Below are positions 33,550 to 42,900 of a DNA stretch of 64,000 nt, one piece after another. The DNA is taken from contig NZ_CP133189.1 in the NCBI RefSeq assembly GCF_030913655.1, forward strand, positions 2,728,001-2,792,000, given 5' to 3'. Origin of the DNA: Clostridium sp. MB40-C1. Lineage in GTDB: Bacteria; Bacillota; Clostridia; Clostridiales; Clostridiaceae. The translations under genes were made by a program, and so were the position numbers. Numbering within the stretch: the first letter of the stretch is position 1; each line of letters opens with the position of its first letter. The notes below the pieces were generated by a model. That model searched no databases. It was given only the letters and a program-made list of their open reading frames with translations, and was not told the DNA's origin.

Positions 33550-35247
33550 TTATACACAAAATAAATCTACAAATTTATTTTTATTAAAATCAAATATTCC
33601 TCTAGCAGTAATTCTTATCTCTGGTATAACAGGCAAAGCCATAAATCCTAATGTCAAAAATACGTCCTTGTCCTCCTTCATACCATACTGCTTGCATATT
33701 ATACTTAACTTTTTTATTTTATCAACTACACCTCCTGGTTCTTTAGAGGTCATCAACCCTGCTATAGGAAGACTTAACTGTTCCATAAGTTTTCCCTCTG
33801 ATGCTATAGCAACTCCTCCTCCTATGCTTATAATACTATTAACTGCAACTTTCATATCTCTATCATTACTACCTACTACTATAATATTATGAGAATCGTG
33901 AGCTATGGTTTGCGCTATAGAGCAATCTTTTATGCCAAGCCCTTCTATAAAACCAACTGAGTATTTTCCTGTTCTCTTATGTCTTTCAAAAACAGCTATT
34001 TTCATTATATCCTCTGAAAGAAGCTTATCTACATAACCAGACTTTACAGAAACCTCTCTTATTACCTTTTTAGTTTCAATGGAGCTTGGAATAACTTTTA
34101 TTACATTTACCTTATTTGTTTTTGCTTTAATTTTAAAATAATCTTCTTTAACAAATTCTATATTCATGGATGGTTTTACAGCTGTATTAAAATATTTGCT
34201 AGCATTTTCTAAATATAGTACTCCATTCTTTATAACATCTTTAATCTTAATCTTATTCAAATCTTCAAGAATTACTAAATCGGCTTTATAACCAGGAGCA
34301 ATTGCACCTCTTCTTTTAAGTTCATAGCATTCTGCTGCATTGAGAGTTGCTAAAGTAATTGATTTTATTGGATCTAATCCCTCTTCTATGGCAATCCTTA
34401 TATTATCATCTATAGAACCCTTTTCAATCAAATCAACTATGTCCTTATCATCAGTACAGAACAAAAATCTATGAAAGTTATCACTATTTACTGCTGGCAA
34501 TAACTCTCTTAGATTTTTAGCTGCTGAACCTTGACGAAGCATTACATACATACCTTTTTTAATCTTTTTGATAGCTTCGTCGGGAGTTGTACACTCATGA
34601 TCTGTTTTTATATCTTGATTTACATATGCATTTAAAGAATAGTTATCGATTTTAGGGCAATGGCCATCTATTACCTTGTTTCTAAACAAATTTAATTTAC
34701 TTACCATGCTGTTTTCTGAATTTACAACTGATGGTACATCCATAACTTCTCCAAGCCCTAAGACTCTAGTATCTCCAATAAATTTCGCTAAATTTTCTGA
34801 ATTTAATGTAGCTCCATTGTCCTCTATATCTAATGCTGGAACACAAGATGGCATCATAAAAAATATATCTACTGGACTATCTTTACTATTATCTAACATA
34901 AATTTTATTCCATCTTCACCTAAAACATTAGCTATTTCATGAGGATCAGCTATACATGTAGTTACTCCTTTTTTTATCAAAATGCGAGAGAATATTTCTG
35001 GAGTTATTTTTGAAGATTCCACATGAACGTGGGAGTCTATAAATCCTGGGGATACAAAATAGCCTGTACAATCTATCTCTTTTTCTCCACTGTAACTACC
35101 TATTCCAACAATTGTATCTCCATTTATAGCTATATCATCTTTATCTATGGTTTGAGTAAATACATTTACAATAGAAGCATTCTTTAATACTAAATCTGCT
35201 TTTTGGTTTCCCAATGCTGTATCAACATTACTTCTTAACTTCTCCAT
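33550..35247 (-). CDS. ade: Adenine deaminase
   Basis: 565 residues, the usual length for bacterial Ade-type adenine deaminase, which converts adenine to hypoxanthine and ammonia. Metal-binding HVH is at 73-75 in DSHVHVESS; further motifs are ADPHEIANVLG, VIDGHCP, the catalytic aspartate region CTDDKDIVDLI and the C-terminal SIGGGVAIASEGKL. It lies 52 bases downstream of the AzgA-type permease gene, which would import its substrate; together they feed hypoxanthine to the hydroxylases. Confidence 0.95.
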   Translation of the reverse strand: MEKLRSNVDTALGNQKADLVLKNASIVNVFTQTIDKDDIAINGDTIVGIGSYSGEKEIDCTGYFVSPGFIDSHVHVESSKITPEIFSRILIKKGVTTCIADPHEIANVLGEDGIKFMLDNSKDSPVDIFFMMPSCVPALDIEDNGATLNSENLAKFIGDTRVLGLGEVMDVPSVVNSENSMVSKLNLFRNKVIDGHCPKIDNYSLNAYVNQDIKTDHECTTPDEAIKKIKKGMYVMLRQGSAAKNLRELLPAVNSDNFHRFLFCTDDKDIVDLIEKGSIDDNIRIAIEEGLDPIKSITLATLNAAECYELKRRGAIAPGYKADLVILEDLNKIKIKDVIKNGVLYLENASKYFNTAVKPSMNIEFVKEDYFKIKAKTNKVNVIKVIPSSIETKKVIREVSVKSGYVDKLLSEDIMKIAVFERHKRTGKYSVGFIEGLGIKDCSIAQTIAHDSHNIIVVGSNDRDMKVAVNSIISIGGGVAIASEGKLMEQLSLPIAGLMTSKEPGGVVDKIKKLSIICKQYGMKEDKDVFLTLGFMALPVIPEIRITARGIFDFNKNKFVDLFCV

Positions 35248-35299
35248 AATATACTATCCTCTCTTTTATTTTTTACTTTAATATTATTTATAATATATG

Positions 35300-36676
35300 T
35301 TATAAACTTACAAATCTTGCAATAAAAATTATAGCTAATATAATTAATGTAAGTGATATTTTTTCTTTTTTGCCTGCAAATAAATTAAATATTACATAAG
35401 ATATAACACCAAACATTAACCCTGTAGCTATACTATATGTTAAAGGCATTAATATTATTGTTAAAAATGCTGGTATTGCTTCAGTATAATCATAAAAATC
35501 AATTTCAGTTATATTCTGCATCATAAATAATCCAACTATTATAAGTGCTGGTGCAGTTGCGCAGCTAGGAATTGCCATAAATATAGGTGCAAAAAATGCT
35601 GATACTATAAATAAAACTCCTGCCGCTATAGCTGTAAGACCTGTTCTTCCACCTTCTGCAACACCTGCCGAACTTTCAACATAAGTTGTAACTGTTGAAA
35701 CACCCATAACTGCTCCCATAGTTGTTCCTATAGCATCTACTAGTAATGCTTGTTTAGCTCTTAATACATTTCCTTCTTCATCTATCATATTTACCTTTGA
35801 TGCAACTCCTACCAAAGTTCCTACTGTATCAAAAAAGTCAACAAATAGAAATGTTAATAAAACAGATATAATTGTTGCAATACCTTTTGCAGTTGTAAGT
35901 ATAGAAAAATCTAATTTTCCTGCTATGGGTGCCATACTGTGTATTCCAAAAAGTCCTGTTGGCAAGAAAATTTTATATGCTTCAGCAGCTTTTGCAGGTC
36001 CTATTGCAAGTGCATAGCACCATGATATAATTGTACAAGCTAAAATTCCCCAAAGCATCGCACCTTTAACTTTTTTATGCACTAATACTCCAATAACTAT
36101 AATTCCAATAATAGCAATAACGGCTCTAGGATCACTAATTTTTCCTAAAGCAACTAATGTTGCATCATCATTTGCAACTATACCTGCGTTCTGGAATCCT
36201 ACAAAAGCTATAAATAATCCAATACCTCCACTTACAGCTATTTTCAAAGACACTGGAATAGAATTTACAACAATTTCTCTTACTTTTGTTAATGAAAGAA
36301 TAATAAATATGATACCTTCTAAAAATACTGCTGTTAAAGCAACTTGCCATGGAATTTTCATAGCACCACAGACTGAAAAAGCAAAAAATGCATTAAGTCC
36401 CATGCCTGACGCTAAAACAAAAGGTAAATTTGCATAAACACCCATAAGAATTGTAGTAAGACCTGCTGCTATACATGTAGATGTTAAAATTGCTCCTTTA
36501 TCCATCCCTGTAGTAGATAGGAAATCTGGATTTACTGCAATAATATAAGCCATTGTTAAGAACGTAGTAATTCCTGCAATAACCTCGGTTCTAACTGTTG
36601 TGTTATTTTGTTTCAACTTAAAAGTCCTCTCTAGAAAACTGTCATTAGCATTGATAGTTTCAGTGTTCTTATTCAC
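35300..36676 (-). CDS. AzgA-family adenine/hypoxanthine/guanine permease
   Basis: Purine permease of the AzgA/PbuG branch, with about 12-13 membrane spans. Signature pieces: ERTFKLKQNNTTVRTEVIAGITTFLTMAYII at the start, GMGLNAFFAFSV, LFVDFFDTVGTLVGVA and AEGGRTGLTAI. The frame opens at a GTG (36685) within the ribosome site; GTG 36676, 5 bases past AAGGGGTGAT, is preferred, giving 458 residues. No purine riboswitch was seen in the 135-base leader. Confidence 0.9.
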   Translation of the reverse strand: MNKNTETINANDSFLERTFKLKQNNTTVRTEVIAGITTFLTMAYIIAVNPDFLSTTGMDKGAILTSTCIAAGLTTILMGVYANLPFVLASGMGLNAFFAFSVCGAMKIPWQVALTAVFLEGIIFIILSLTKVREIVVNSIPVSLKIAVSGGIGLFIAFVGFQNAGIVANDDATLVALGKISDPRAVIAIIGIIVIGVLVHKKVKGAMLWGILACTIISWCYALAIGPAKAAEAYKIFLPTGLFGIHSMAPIAGKLDFSILTTAKGIATIISVLLTFLFVDFFDTVGTLVGVASKVNMIDEEGNVLRAKQALLVDAIGTTMGAVMGVSTVTTYVESSAGVAEGGRTGLTAIAAGVLFIVSAFFAPIFMAIPSCATAPALIIVGLFMMQNITEIDFYDYTEAIPAFLTIILMPLTYSIATGLMFGVISYVIFNLFAGKKEKISLTLIILAIIFIARFVSL

Positions 36677-36706
36677 TAAAATCACCCCTTATATATTTTT
36701 ATATAA

Positions 36707-36755
36707 AAGGCTGTCCAAAATATTTTTAGTATGTTTTTTATTTTAAAACAGCCTT
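36707..36755 (-). terminator. Terminator after hyuA
   Basis: Arms AAGGCTGT / ACAGCCTT with inner pairing AAAATA/TATTTT; leftward T-rich TTTTATAT tail. Lies between hyuA and the permease gene, so these may be separate transcripts. Same stem family as 11150 and 56739. Confidence 0.65.
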
Positions 36756-36811
36756 ATTACACTCTAAGAGAAATAGCTAATTATAGTTTAAAGTTTTCTT
36801 TACATTTAAGT

Positions 36812-38194
36812 TTAATAATTACGTTTTTGTCTTTTTATAAATTGTCCATAGCCTTTTTCACCTATAAATTGATTATTTTTAACTATAACTTTTCCTCTGA
36901 CCATAGTTAATACAGGATAACCCTTTAATTTCATCCCTTCATATGCTGTATAATCAACATTTTCATGTAATATATCTTTAGTCAATACAACGTCCTTATT
37001 TGGATCAATTAAAACAATATCAGCATCCGCTCCTACTTGTATTGCTCCCTTTTTAGGGTACAATCCAAACACCTTAGCTGGGCTAGTGCAGCACACATCA
37101 ACAAAACGATTAATGTTTATTCTATTTTTCATAACCCCCTCTGAAAACATAAGAGGAATCCTTTCTTCAATCCCTGGTACTCCATTAGGACACTTTGTAA
37201 AATCATCTTTTCCCATTTGTTTGTCTTTATTAAATGCAAATGGACAATGATCTGTAGCTACAACTTGAATATTTCCATCCTTAAGTCCTTTCCATAAAGC
37301 TACTTGATTATCTTTTTTTCTAAGAGGAGGACTCATAATGTATTTTAGTCCTTCATCATTAGGCTCTTTATACTTTTCTTCATCTAAAAATAAGTATTGA
37401 GGACATGTTTCAACGTACACCTTTTGTCCATTATCTTGTGCTATTTTTATATATTTAAGTCCAAGTTCGTTTGATAAGTGAACGATATATAATGAAGCAT
37501 TTCCTGCTAAAGAAGCTAAATTTATCATTCTACTTATAGCTTCTGCTTCACATTCAACTGGTCTGCTTAATGGATGATACATAGGTGAGGTTTTACCTTG
37601 TTCCACAAATAATTTTCTCAGATAATTGACAGAATCATTATTTTCTGGATGAACTGTAGTAATACCCCCTAGTTCCTTTAATCTCATAAGAATTTTTAAT
37701 GCTTCTTCATCACTGACCTTATAATCATAAGTTAAGTATATTTTAAAACTTGGAATTCCCTCATCATTTACAATTTCATTCATCTCTTTTAAAATTTTAT
37801 CATTTACATGTTGAACCACCCCATGAAAACTATAATCTATTACTGCTGTATCATCTGCATATTCGTGATAAACACTTACTTGATGATGTAAATCACATCC
37901 CTTAGGCCCAAAACCCATATGATCAACAATACATGTTGTTCCACCGCAAGCAGCTGCTACTGTTCCAGTATAAAAATCATCATTTGCAACAGCAATTCCA
38001 ACATCTAAGTTAAGATGTGTATGAACATCTACTCCTCCTGGAATCACATATTTTCCCCTTGCATCAATCACTTCATCACATTGCTTTTGTAAATCTACAC
38101 CTATTTCTTTGATAATCCCATCTTCTATATAGATATCTCCTTTGTATGTATCACTGGCTGTTACAATTAACCCATTTTTTATAATTGACGACAT
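36812..38194 (-). CDS. hyuA: Dihydropyrimidinase/hydantoinase-type cyclic amidohydrolase
   Basis: 460 residues from the ATG at 38194, spaced 5 bases from GGGGGAT; an upstream ATG at 38206 lies inside that site. Binuclear metal ligands are H58/H60 in VDVHTHLN, the carbamylated K151 in SFKIYLTY, then HPEN, HLSN and ATDHCPF. It hydrolyses cyclic imides; in the purine cluster hyuA opens a hydantoin-like or reduced purine ring. It is downstream of the sigma-54 promoter at 38513 with a small ORF in between. Confidence 0.92.
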   Translation of the reverse strand: MSSIIKNGLIVTASDTYKGDIYIEDGIIKEIGVDLQKQCDEVIDARGKYVIPGGVDVHTHLNLDVGIAVANDDFYTGTVAAACGGTTCIVDHMGFGPKGCDLHHQVSVYHEYADDTAVIDYSFHGVVQHVNDKILKEMNEIVNDEGIPSFKIYLTYDYKVSDEEALKILMRLKELGGITTVHPENNDSVNYLRKLFVEQGKTSPMYHPLSRPVECEAEAISRMINLASLAGNASLYIVHLSNELGLKYIKIAQDNGQKVYVETCPQYLFLDEEKYKEPNDEGLKYIMSPPLRKKDNQVALWKGLKDGNIQVVATDHCPFAFNKDKQMGKDDFTKCPNGVPGIEERIPLMFSEGVMKNRININRFVDVCCTSPAKVFGLYPKKGAIQVGADADIVLIDPNKDVVLTKDILHENVDYTAYEGMKLKGYPVLTMVRGKVIVKNNQFIGEKGYGQFIKRQKRNY

Positions 38195-38235
38195 AATATC
38201 CCCCATTTTTAACTTTTTATTTTATTAATCTATTT

Positions 38236-38415
38236 TTAACTTTCAAAAGAAAACTTAACAACTCTCATCTTAATATTCAATCTTAAATTATAAATTAATA
38301 AGCTTAAAATAATCCATGTCTTAATCATGTAAACGTTTTTATATTTCCCAATTTCAGCTACTCTTTCAGATGTCAAATCAACTAAGCCTTTATTATTTAA
38401 TTGAAATTTACTCAT
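38236..38415 (-). CDS. Unknown 59-residue protein upstream of hyuA
   Basis: An ATG at 38415 follows AGGAGAAAGTGAT. The frame (start MSKFQLNNKGLVDLTSERVA) has a charged first half and a hydrophobic stretch (MIKTWIILSLLIYN) followed by basic residues. I do not recognise it. It lies in the leader between the sigma-54 promoter and hyuA, 42 bases before hyuA. It may be a genuine small protein, or the relic of a larger gene whose 3' part is lost. Confidence 0.5.
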   Translation of the reverse strand: MSKFQLNNKGLVDLTSERVAEIGKYKNVYMIKTWIILSLLIYNLRLNIKMRVVKFSFES

Positions 38416-38512
38416 ATCACTTTCTCCTAAGACTTAATTAGGTATACATATAATACTTATACCCATCGTTTTTATATTTTCAAACATTCTGATTATTTAA
38501 CTTATAATATAA

Positions 38513-38529
38513 AGCATTATTTATGCCAA
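38513..38529 (-). promoter_or_regulatory. Sigma-54 promoter of hyuA region
   Basis: Minus strand TTGGCATAAATAATGCT, identical to the ssnA promoter; 98 bases upstream of the small ORF and 319 bases upstream of hyuA. Confidence 0.85.
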
Positions 38530-38576
38530 ATTAACTAATAATTGTTATAATTCTTCTATTTATACCTAAAGAAGAA

Positions 38577-38591
38577 TTATCATTATGATAC
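38577..38591. promoter_or_regulatory. YgeV-type enhancer palindrome
   Basis: TTATCATTATGATAC, one mismatch to TTATCAnnnTGATAA, 63 bp from the hyuA sigma-54 promoter. A second weak copy (TTATTACTTTGATAA) is at 38811-38825. The 18-bp paired arrangement of the other promoters is not seen here. Confidence 0.55.
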
Positions 38592-38718
38592 TCCTTTTTT
38601 AGATTATGATAGTTTATCTTATTATATAGTTTTAATATGAACATAATAAAAGCCCAAAATTTATGTTTAAATACTTATTAACTTACCTTTACACTTTTCA
38701 CATATTTAAAATAAGAAA

Positions 38719-38762
38719 GGGTATTATTAATATGATAATTAATTATCATATTAATAATACCC
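38719..38762. repeat. Perfect 44-base palindrome
   Basis: Two 22-base arms, GGGTATTATTAATATGATAA.. and its complement, with no spacer. Leftward it is followed by TTTCTTATTTTAAAT, so it could end the membrane-protein transcript. The rest of 38592-38964 shows no gene. Confidence 0.7.
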
Positions 38763-38964
38763 TAAGACTCTCTTTATTACTTATTCTTTATAGTATTTTT
38801 ACATATTTTATTATTACTTTGATAATAAAATATGCATTGTAAATAGCACTTTAAATTTCTTCTTACACTAATCTTAGGACTTAGTCTGAACTAAAAAAAA
38901 TTTTCCAAGCAGTGAACAATGAAACGGCATACAGTTTTATAAAGTTTATAAATTATAGATTTTT

Positions 38965-39682
38965 TCATATATCTATATCACATTTATTATCTTCTAAAAT
39001 ACTCTCTTTTTTATTTTTAGTAAAATCTAAAGTGAAGAAAACCAAAGTTAACACTATAGTAAAAAATATTCTAACCAAATCTAAAATAGTATAAAAAGTT
39101 ATATTACATATGAAATGTTCTGATATATACCCCATTGGAAGCGCAACTATAACCTTCATTATTACAGCTAATGCTTGTATAACAAATATATTCCACCAAT
39201 ACTCATCTACAATTTCTTTACTGTAATGTATTGCATCTCCTCCACTAAGACCTTTTAAAATTACAACTTGAATAGCAAGAGAATAGTATATTCCTCCAAT
39301 AATTCCTGGTATTATAAAAAACATAGTTAATCCTATAATTATAATTGTAGTTAGTACATCTGCCCAAATGATACTTTTCCATTTTGAGAATACATCTCTA
39401 AGTAACTGGTATTTTTCTATAAGTTCCTCATTATTTACACATTTATAAGTTATATAAATAGCTCCAACATCTATAAACACACTAATCATACTTTCCAGTA
39501 TGTCTAATAAGTATCCTTGTACTTTATTACTATGTAAAGACAATATGTTTATAATTATATTTTTAGGAACACTTATAATTAATATAATAAATAAAATTAT
39601 TCCTATCTTGCTCTTATATATCCCAAGCCTCACCAAATACTTCCCATATAGTGAGTTCTTTTTCTCCTATAGCATTTTTCAT
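38965..39682 (-). pseudogene. Membrane protein with early frameshift
   Basis: An ATG at 39682 with AAGGGGG opens a frame (MKNAIGEKELTIWEVFGEAW, then DI and stop). The continuing 223-residue frame begins right there with GIYKSKIGIILFIILIISVP. Joining them gives AWDIYKSKIG, the natural reading, so two bases seem to be missing from a TA repeat near 39616-39622. The rejoined protein would be about 244 residues with five or six membrane spans, resembling clostridial GlpQ-membrane-domain/DUF975-type proteins. It is either a pseudogene or a switchable TA-repeat gene. Confidence 0.65.
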
Positions 39683-39881
39683 AATTAGCCCCCTTACAAT
39701 TTCTAATAATACAATTGAACTTCTGTTATACAGTATCTAATATGCTTCCATAACATTAAAATACACACATGGATATAAATTCCTATAAATAACACTATCA
39801 TTATATCGTAATAAACTGTACTTAAATTAAATTTAAAAATTTTTCACTAATATTACTTTTTATCATAGCTCTGAACAATAA

Positions 39882-39913
39882 AAAACCTACAAAGCCTAAA
39901 CTCTGTAGGTTTT
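39882..39913 (-). terminator. Terminator after the kinase fusion gene
   Basis: Arms AAAACCTACA / TGTAGGTTTT, then leftward TTTTTTATTG; 52 bases past the stop at 39965. Confidence 0.85.
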
Positions 39914-39964
39914 CTCTACCTATAAACATAATTTTCAAAACCATGTTCTCTGATTCTCAAACAC

Positions 39965-42900
39965 CTATAATCCATAAATATCAGAGAATTCTATGTCTAT
40001 TCTATCTATTAAGTCCACTCCAGAATTATGATAATTGCTTACAGTGTCACACTTAGAATTTAACTTTTTAGCTGGCAAATTTATAACAAATTCAGTGAAT
40101 TCACCTTCTTGGCTCTCTAGTTTAATATCACCATCATGCAATTCAACTAGTAATTTAACAATAGTTAGCCCAATACCACTTCCTTCACTATTTCTAGTGA
40201 AAGATTTATCTACCTGTCTAAAACGTTCAAAAATAAATTTTTGTTTATCTTTTGGTATTCCAACACCCTCATCTCTTACTACTATATCCACAGAATCTCC
40301 TCTATCATATACATTTACAGATATTTTATCTCCATCATCTGTGAATTTTATAGCATTAGAAAGTAAATTTAACATTATTCTCTCGATATTAAAAGCATCA
40401 CATGCTATTACTTTACTTTCTATATCTGATTTAAATTCTAGTACTCTATTCTTATTCTTTACATACTCTAAAACAGAATATGTTATATCTCTGATTAGTT
40501 CTACTATGTCATTATTCTGTAAGTTAATCTCAAAAGAATCACAATTTATCTTAGTTATATCAACTATATTGTTAACTAACTTAAGAAGTCTATAATTATT
40601 CTGTTTAATTATATTTGTGTACTTTTTAAATTTTTCATTAGCTTCTGAAGTTAAGTTATTCTTTAAATATAAACTTAACATTTGCAATGCACAAAAAGAT
40701 AAATTTAGTGGTGTTTTTAATTCATGAGATAAATTTGCTAAAAACTCTAACTTTAATTTATTATACTCCAGCTGTTCCCTTAGTAAGTTATATTCAGTGA
40801 CATCTACTCCACAACCAAGTATTCCTTCTACATTTCCATCTTTATCTTTTAATATAACATGGTAGCAAGACATCATTCTTTCTTCTCCGGCTTTAGTCAA
40901 AATAATTTTATCTGAATATCTTACTAATTCTCCACTTATTATGGTTTCAAAATCTTTTACTTGTTCTTTATCAATCTTTTGAACAATAAAATCACTCCAT
41001 TGTCTTCCAACCATTTCTTCCTCAGTATATCCTAAAATCTCACAACCTTTTCTATTAATTAACGTAACTATACCATTTTCATCCAAAACCCATATTGACA
41101 CTTCTGCTATATCAAGGTATTTTTGTAATTTATCTCTTTCCTCTTTTAACTCTAATGTACGTTCTTTTACTTTAGTATCTAATACCTCATTACTATATTC
41201 TAATTCCTCATATAGTTTTGCATTTTCAAGAGCAATAACTATTTGGGCAGAAAGTATCTCTAAAATCTTCAATCTATCTTTAGTAAAAGCTCCCTTTATA
41301 AGATTATTTTCTAGATAAATCATTCCCTTAAATTCCCTTTGGTTAATTAAAGGATAGCATAAAATAGATTTAGGTTTATTTTTAATAATATACTCATCCT
41401 GGGAAAATTCTGTTGAATCTGCCGAATTCTCCAAAATAACACTTCTACTTGTTCTACTTACATAGTTTATAATACTTTTGGGAAGCTGCTCATATCCTTC
41501 AACGCCTTTTTCTAGACCAACAATTATTTTTTCCTGTTGATTCTTCTTCTCACCTTTAATTATAAGCTTATCTAATTCTTTAAGAATAAAAACTATTTTT
41601 TCAGCTCCTACATTTTCTATAACAATTTTAATTAATGTCTTTATTAAATCGTCTAAAACAATCTCTTGTGAAATAGCCTGACTTGCTTTAACAATTGCTG
41701 CAATATCTACTAATTCTAATGTAGTTATTGTGGTTTGTTTTTGACCTATATTTCCTTCAAATTTCTCATGAAAAATTTCTAAATATTTATTCTGTAAATC
41801 TTTTACCTTGGCTTCTGCACCCCAACGTTTATAAGCAAAATATGCTTCTTTAAAATGCAATTTAGCATATCTATACTCACCTTTGTTAAGCCAGAATTTT
41901 GTAGCTAATTCATTAGCTAATGCCTCATCATTTATATATTTATTTTCTTTTGCCAATGAAATCGCTTTGTTGTAATATTCTATAGCTTCTTCAGTTTTAC
42001 CTGTTACTCTTAATCTTTCTGCTTCCACTAAATAAAACTTATGAAGAAAGTTCATTGGAGCATCTTCAGCCCATTTTTTCATTTTTAATTGATTTTCTGA
42101 AATTCTCGTTAAAATCTCTTCTTTTTCTTCATCTGACACATCATTATATATTGCAAGTTTTACAAGAGAATCAAAGTAGTAATAAATAGCTACATCCACC
42201 GTTCCTACAATACCAACTAAAGCTTCTTCTGCCTTTTTACTAAATTCAATAGCATCATCATATCTCTGGAAATAGTAACTTAATGTCATTTTACTAATAA
42301 AAGTAAAAGCTATTCCTGCTATATCACTACTATCTATAGCGGCAGTTATAATTTTATCTTCATCGCATAATTCACCTACTAACTTTGTAGGTGAATTTGA
42401 TTTGCCCTGCATATTTAATATAAATTGTCCCAAAACTCTTATATAATTTTCACTTAACCCTTGTTTTATTCTTTGTAATCTCACTATATTTGTTCTTATA
42501 TCTTTTTCTAAAATCTCAAGTGACTCTCCTGCATAAAGTGCATATCTAATATACACACATGATCCATAAGCAGCATATTCAAAATTACCATTTTCTATTC
42601 CTGCAAAATAGGCTTCCTCATTAACCTTTAAAGTTGATCTTAAATGTTGTTTCCACTGCTGAATAGCACCACCATATATAAATAAAGTCATTGCTTTATA
42701 TTGTTTTAAATCGTCACTTTCTACCAAATCACAACCAATTTTCCCTAATTTATATGCAAGTTCTACATTCATTCCCATTCCACAAAGTATCATACCATAA
42801 GATACATAAGCTGCAGGTGTAAAAGGAGCATTTCCGTACTTTATAGAAAGTTCCATCATTTTGCATACAACTATTGGAGTTAACATAGGTGCAGTTTTAT

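Noticed and set aside
38911-39094. Plus-strand ORF near 38912
   Set aside because: Overlaps the 3' end of the membrane-protein gene, has poor codon pattern and no ribosome site.
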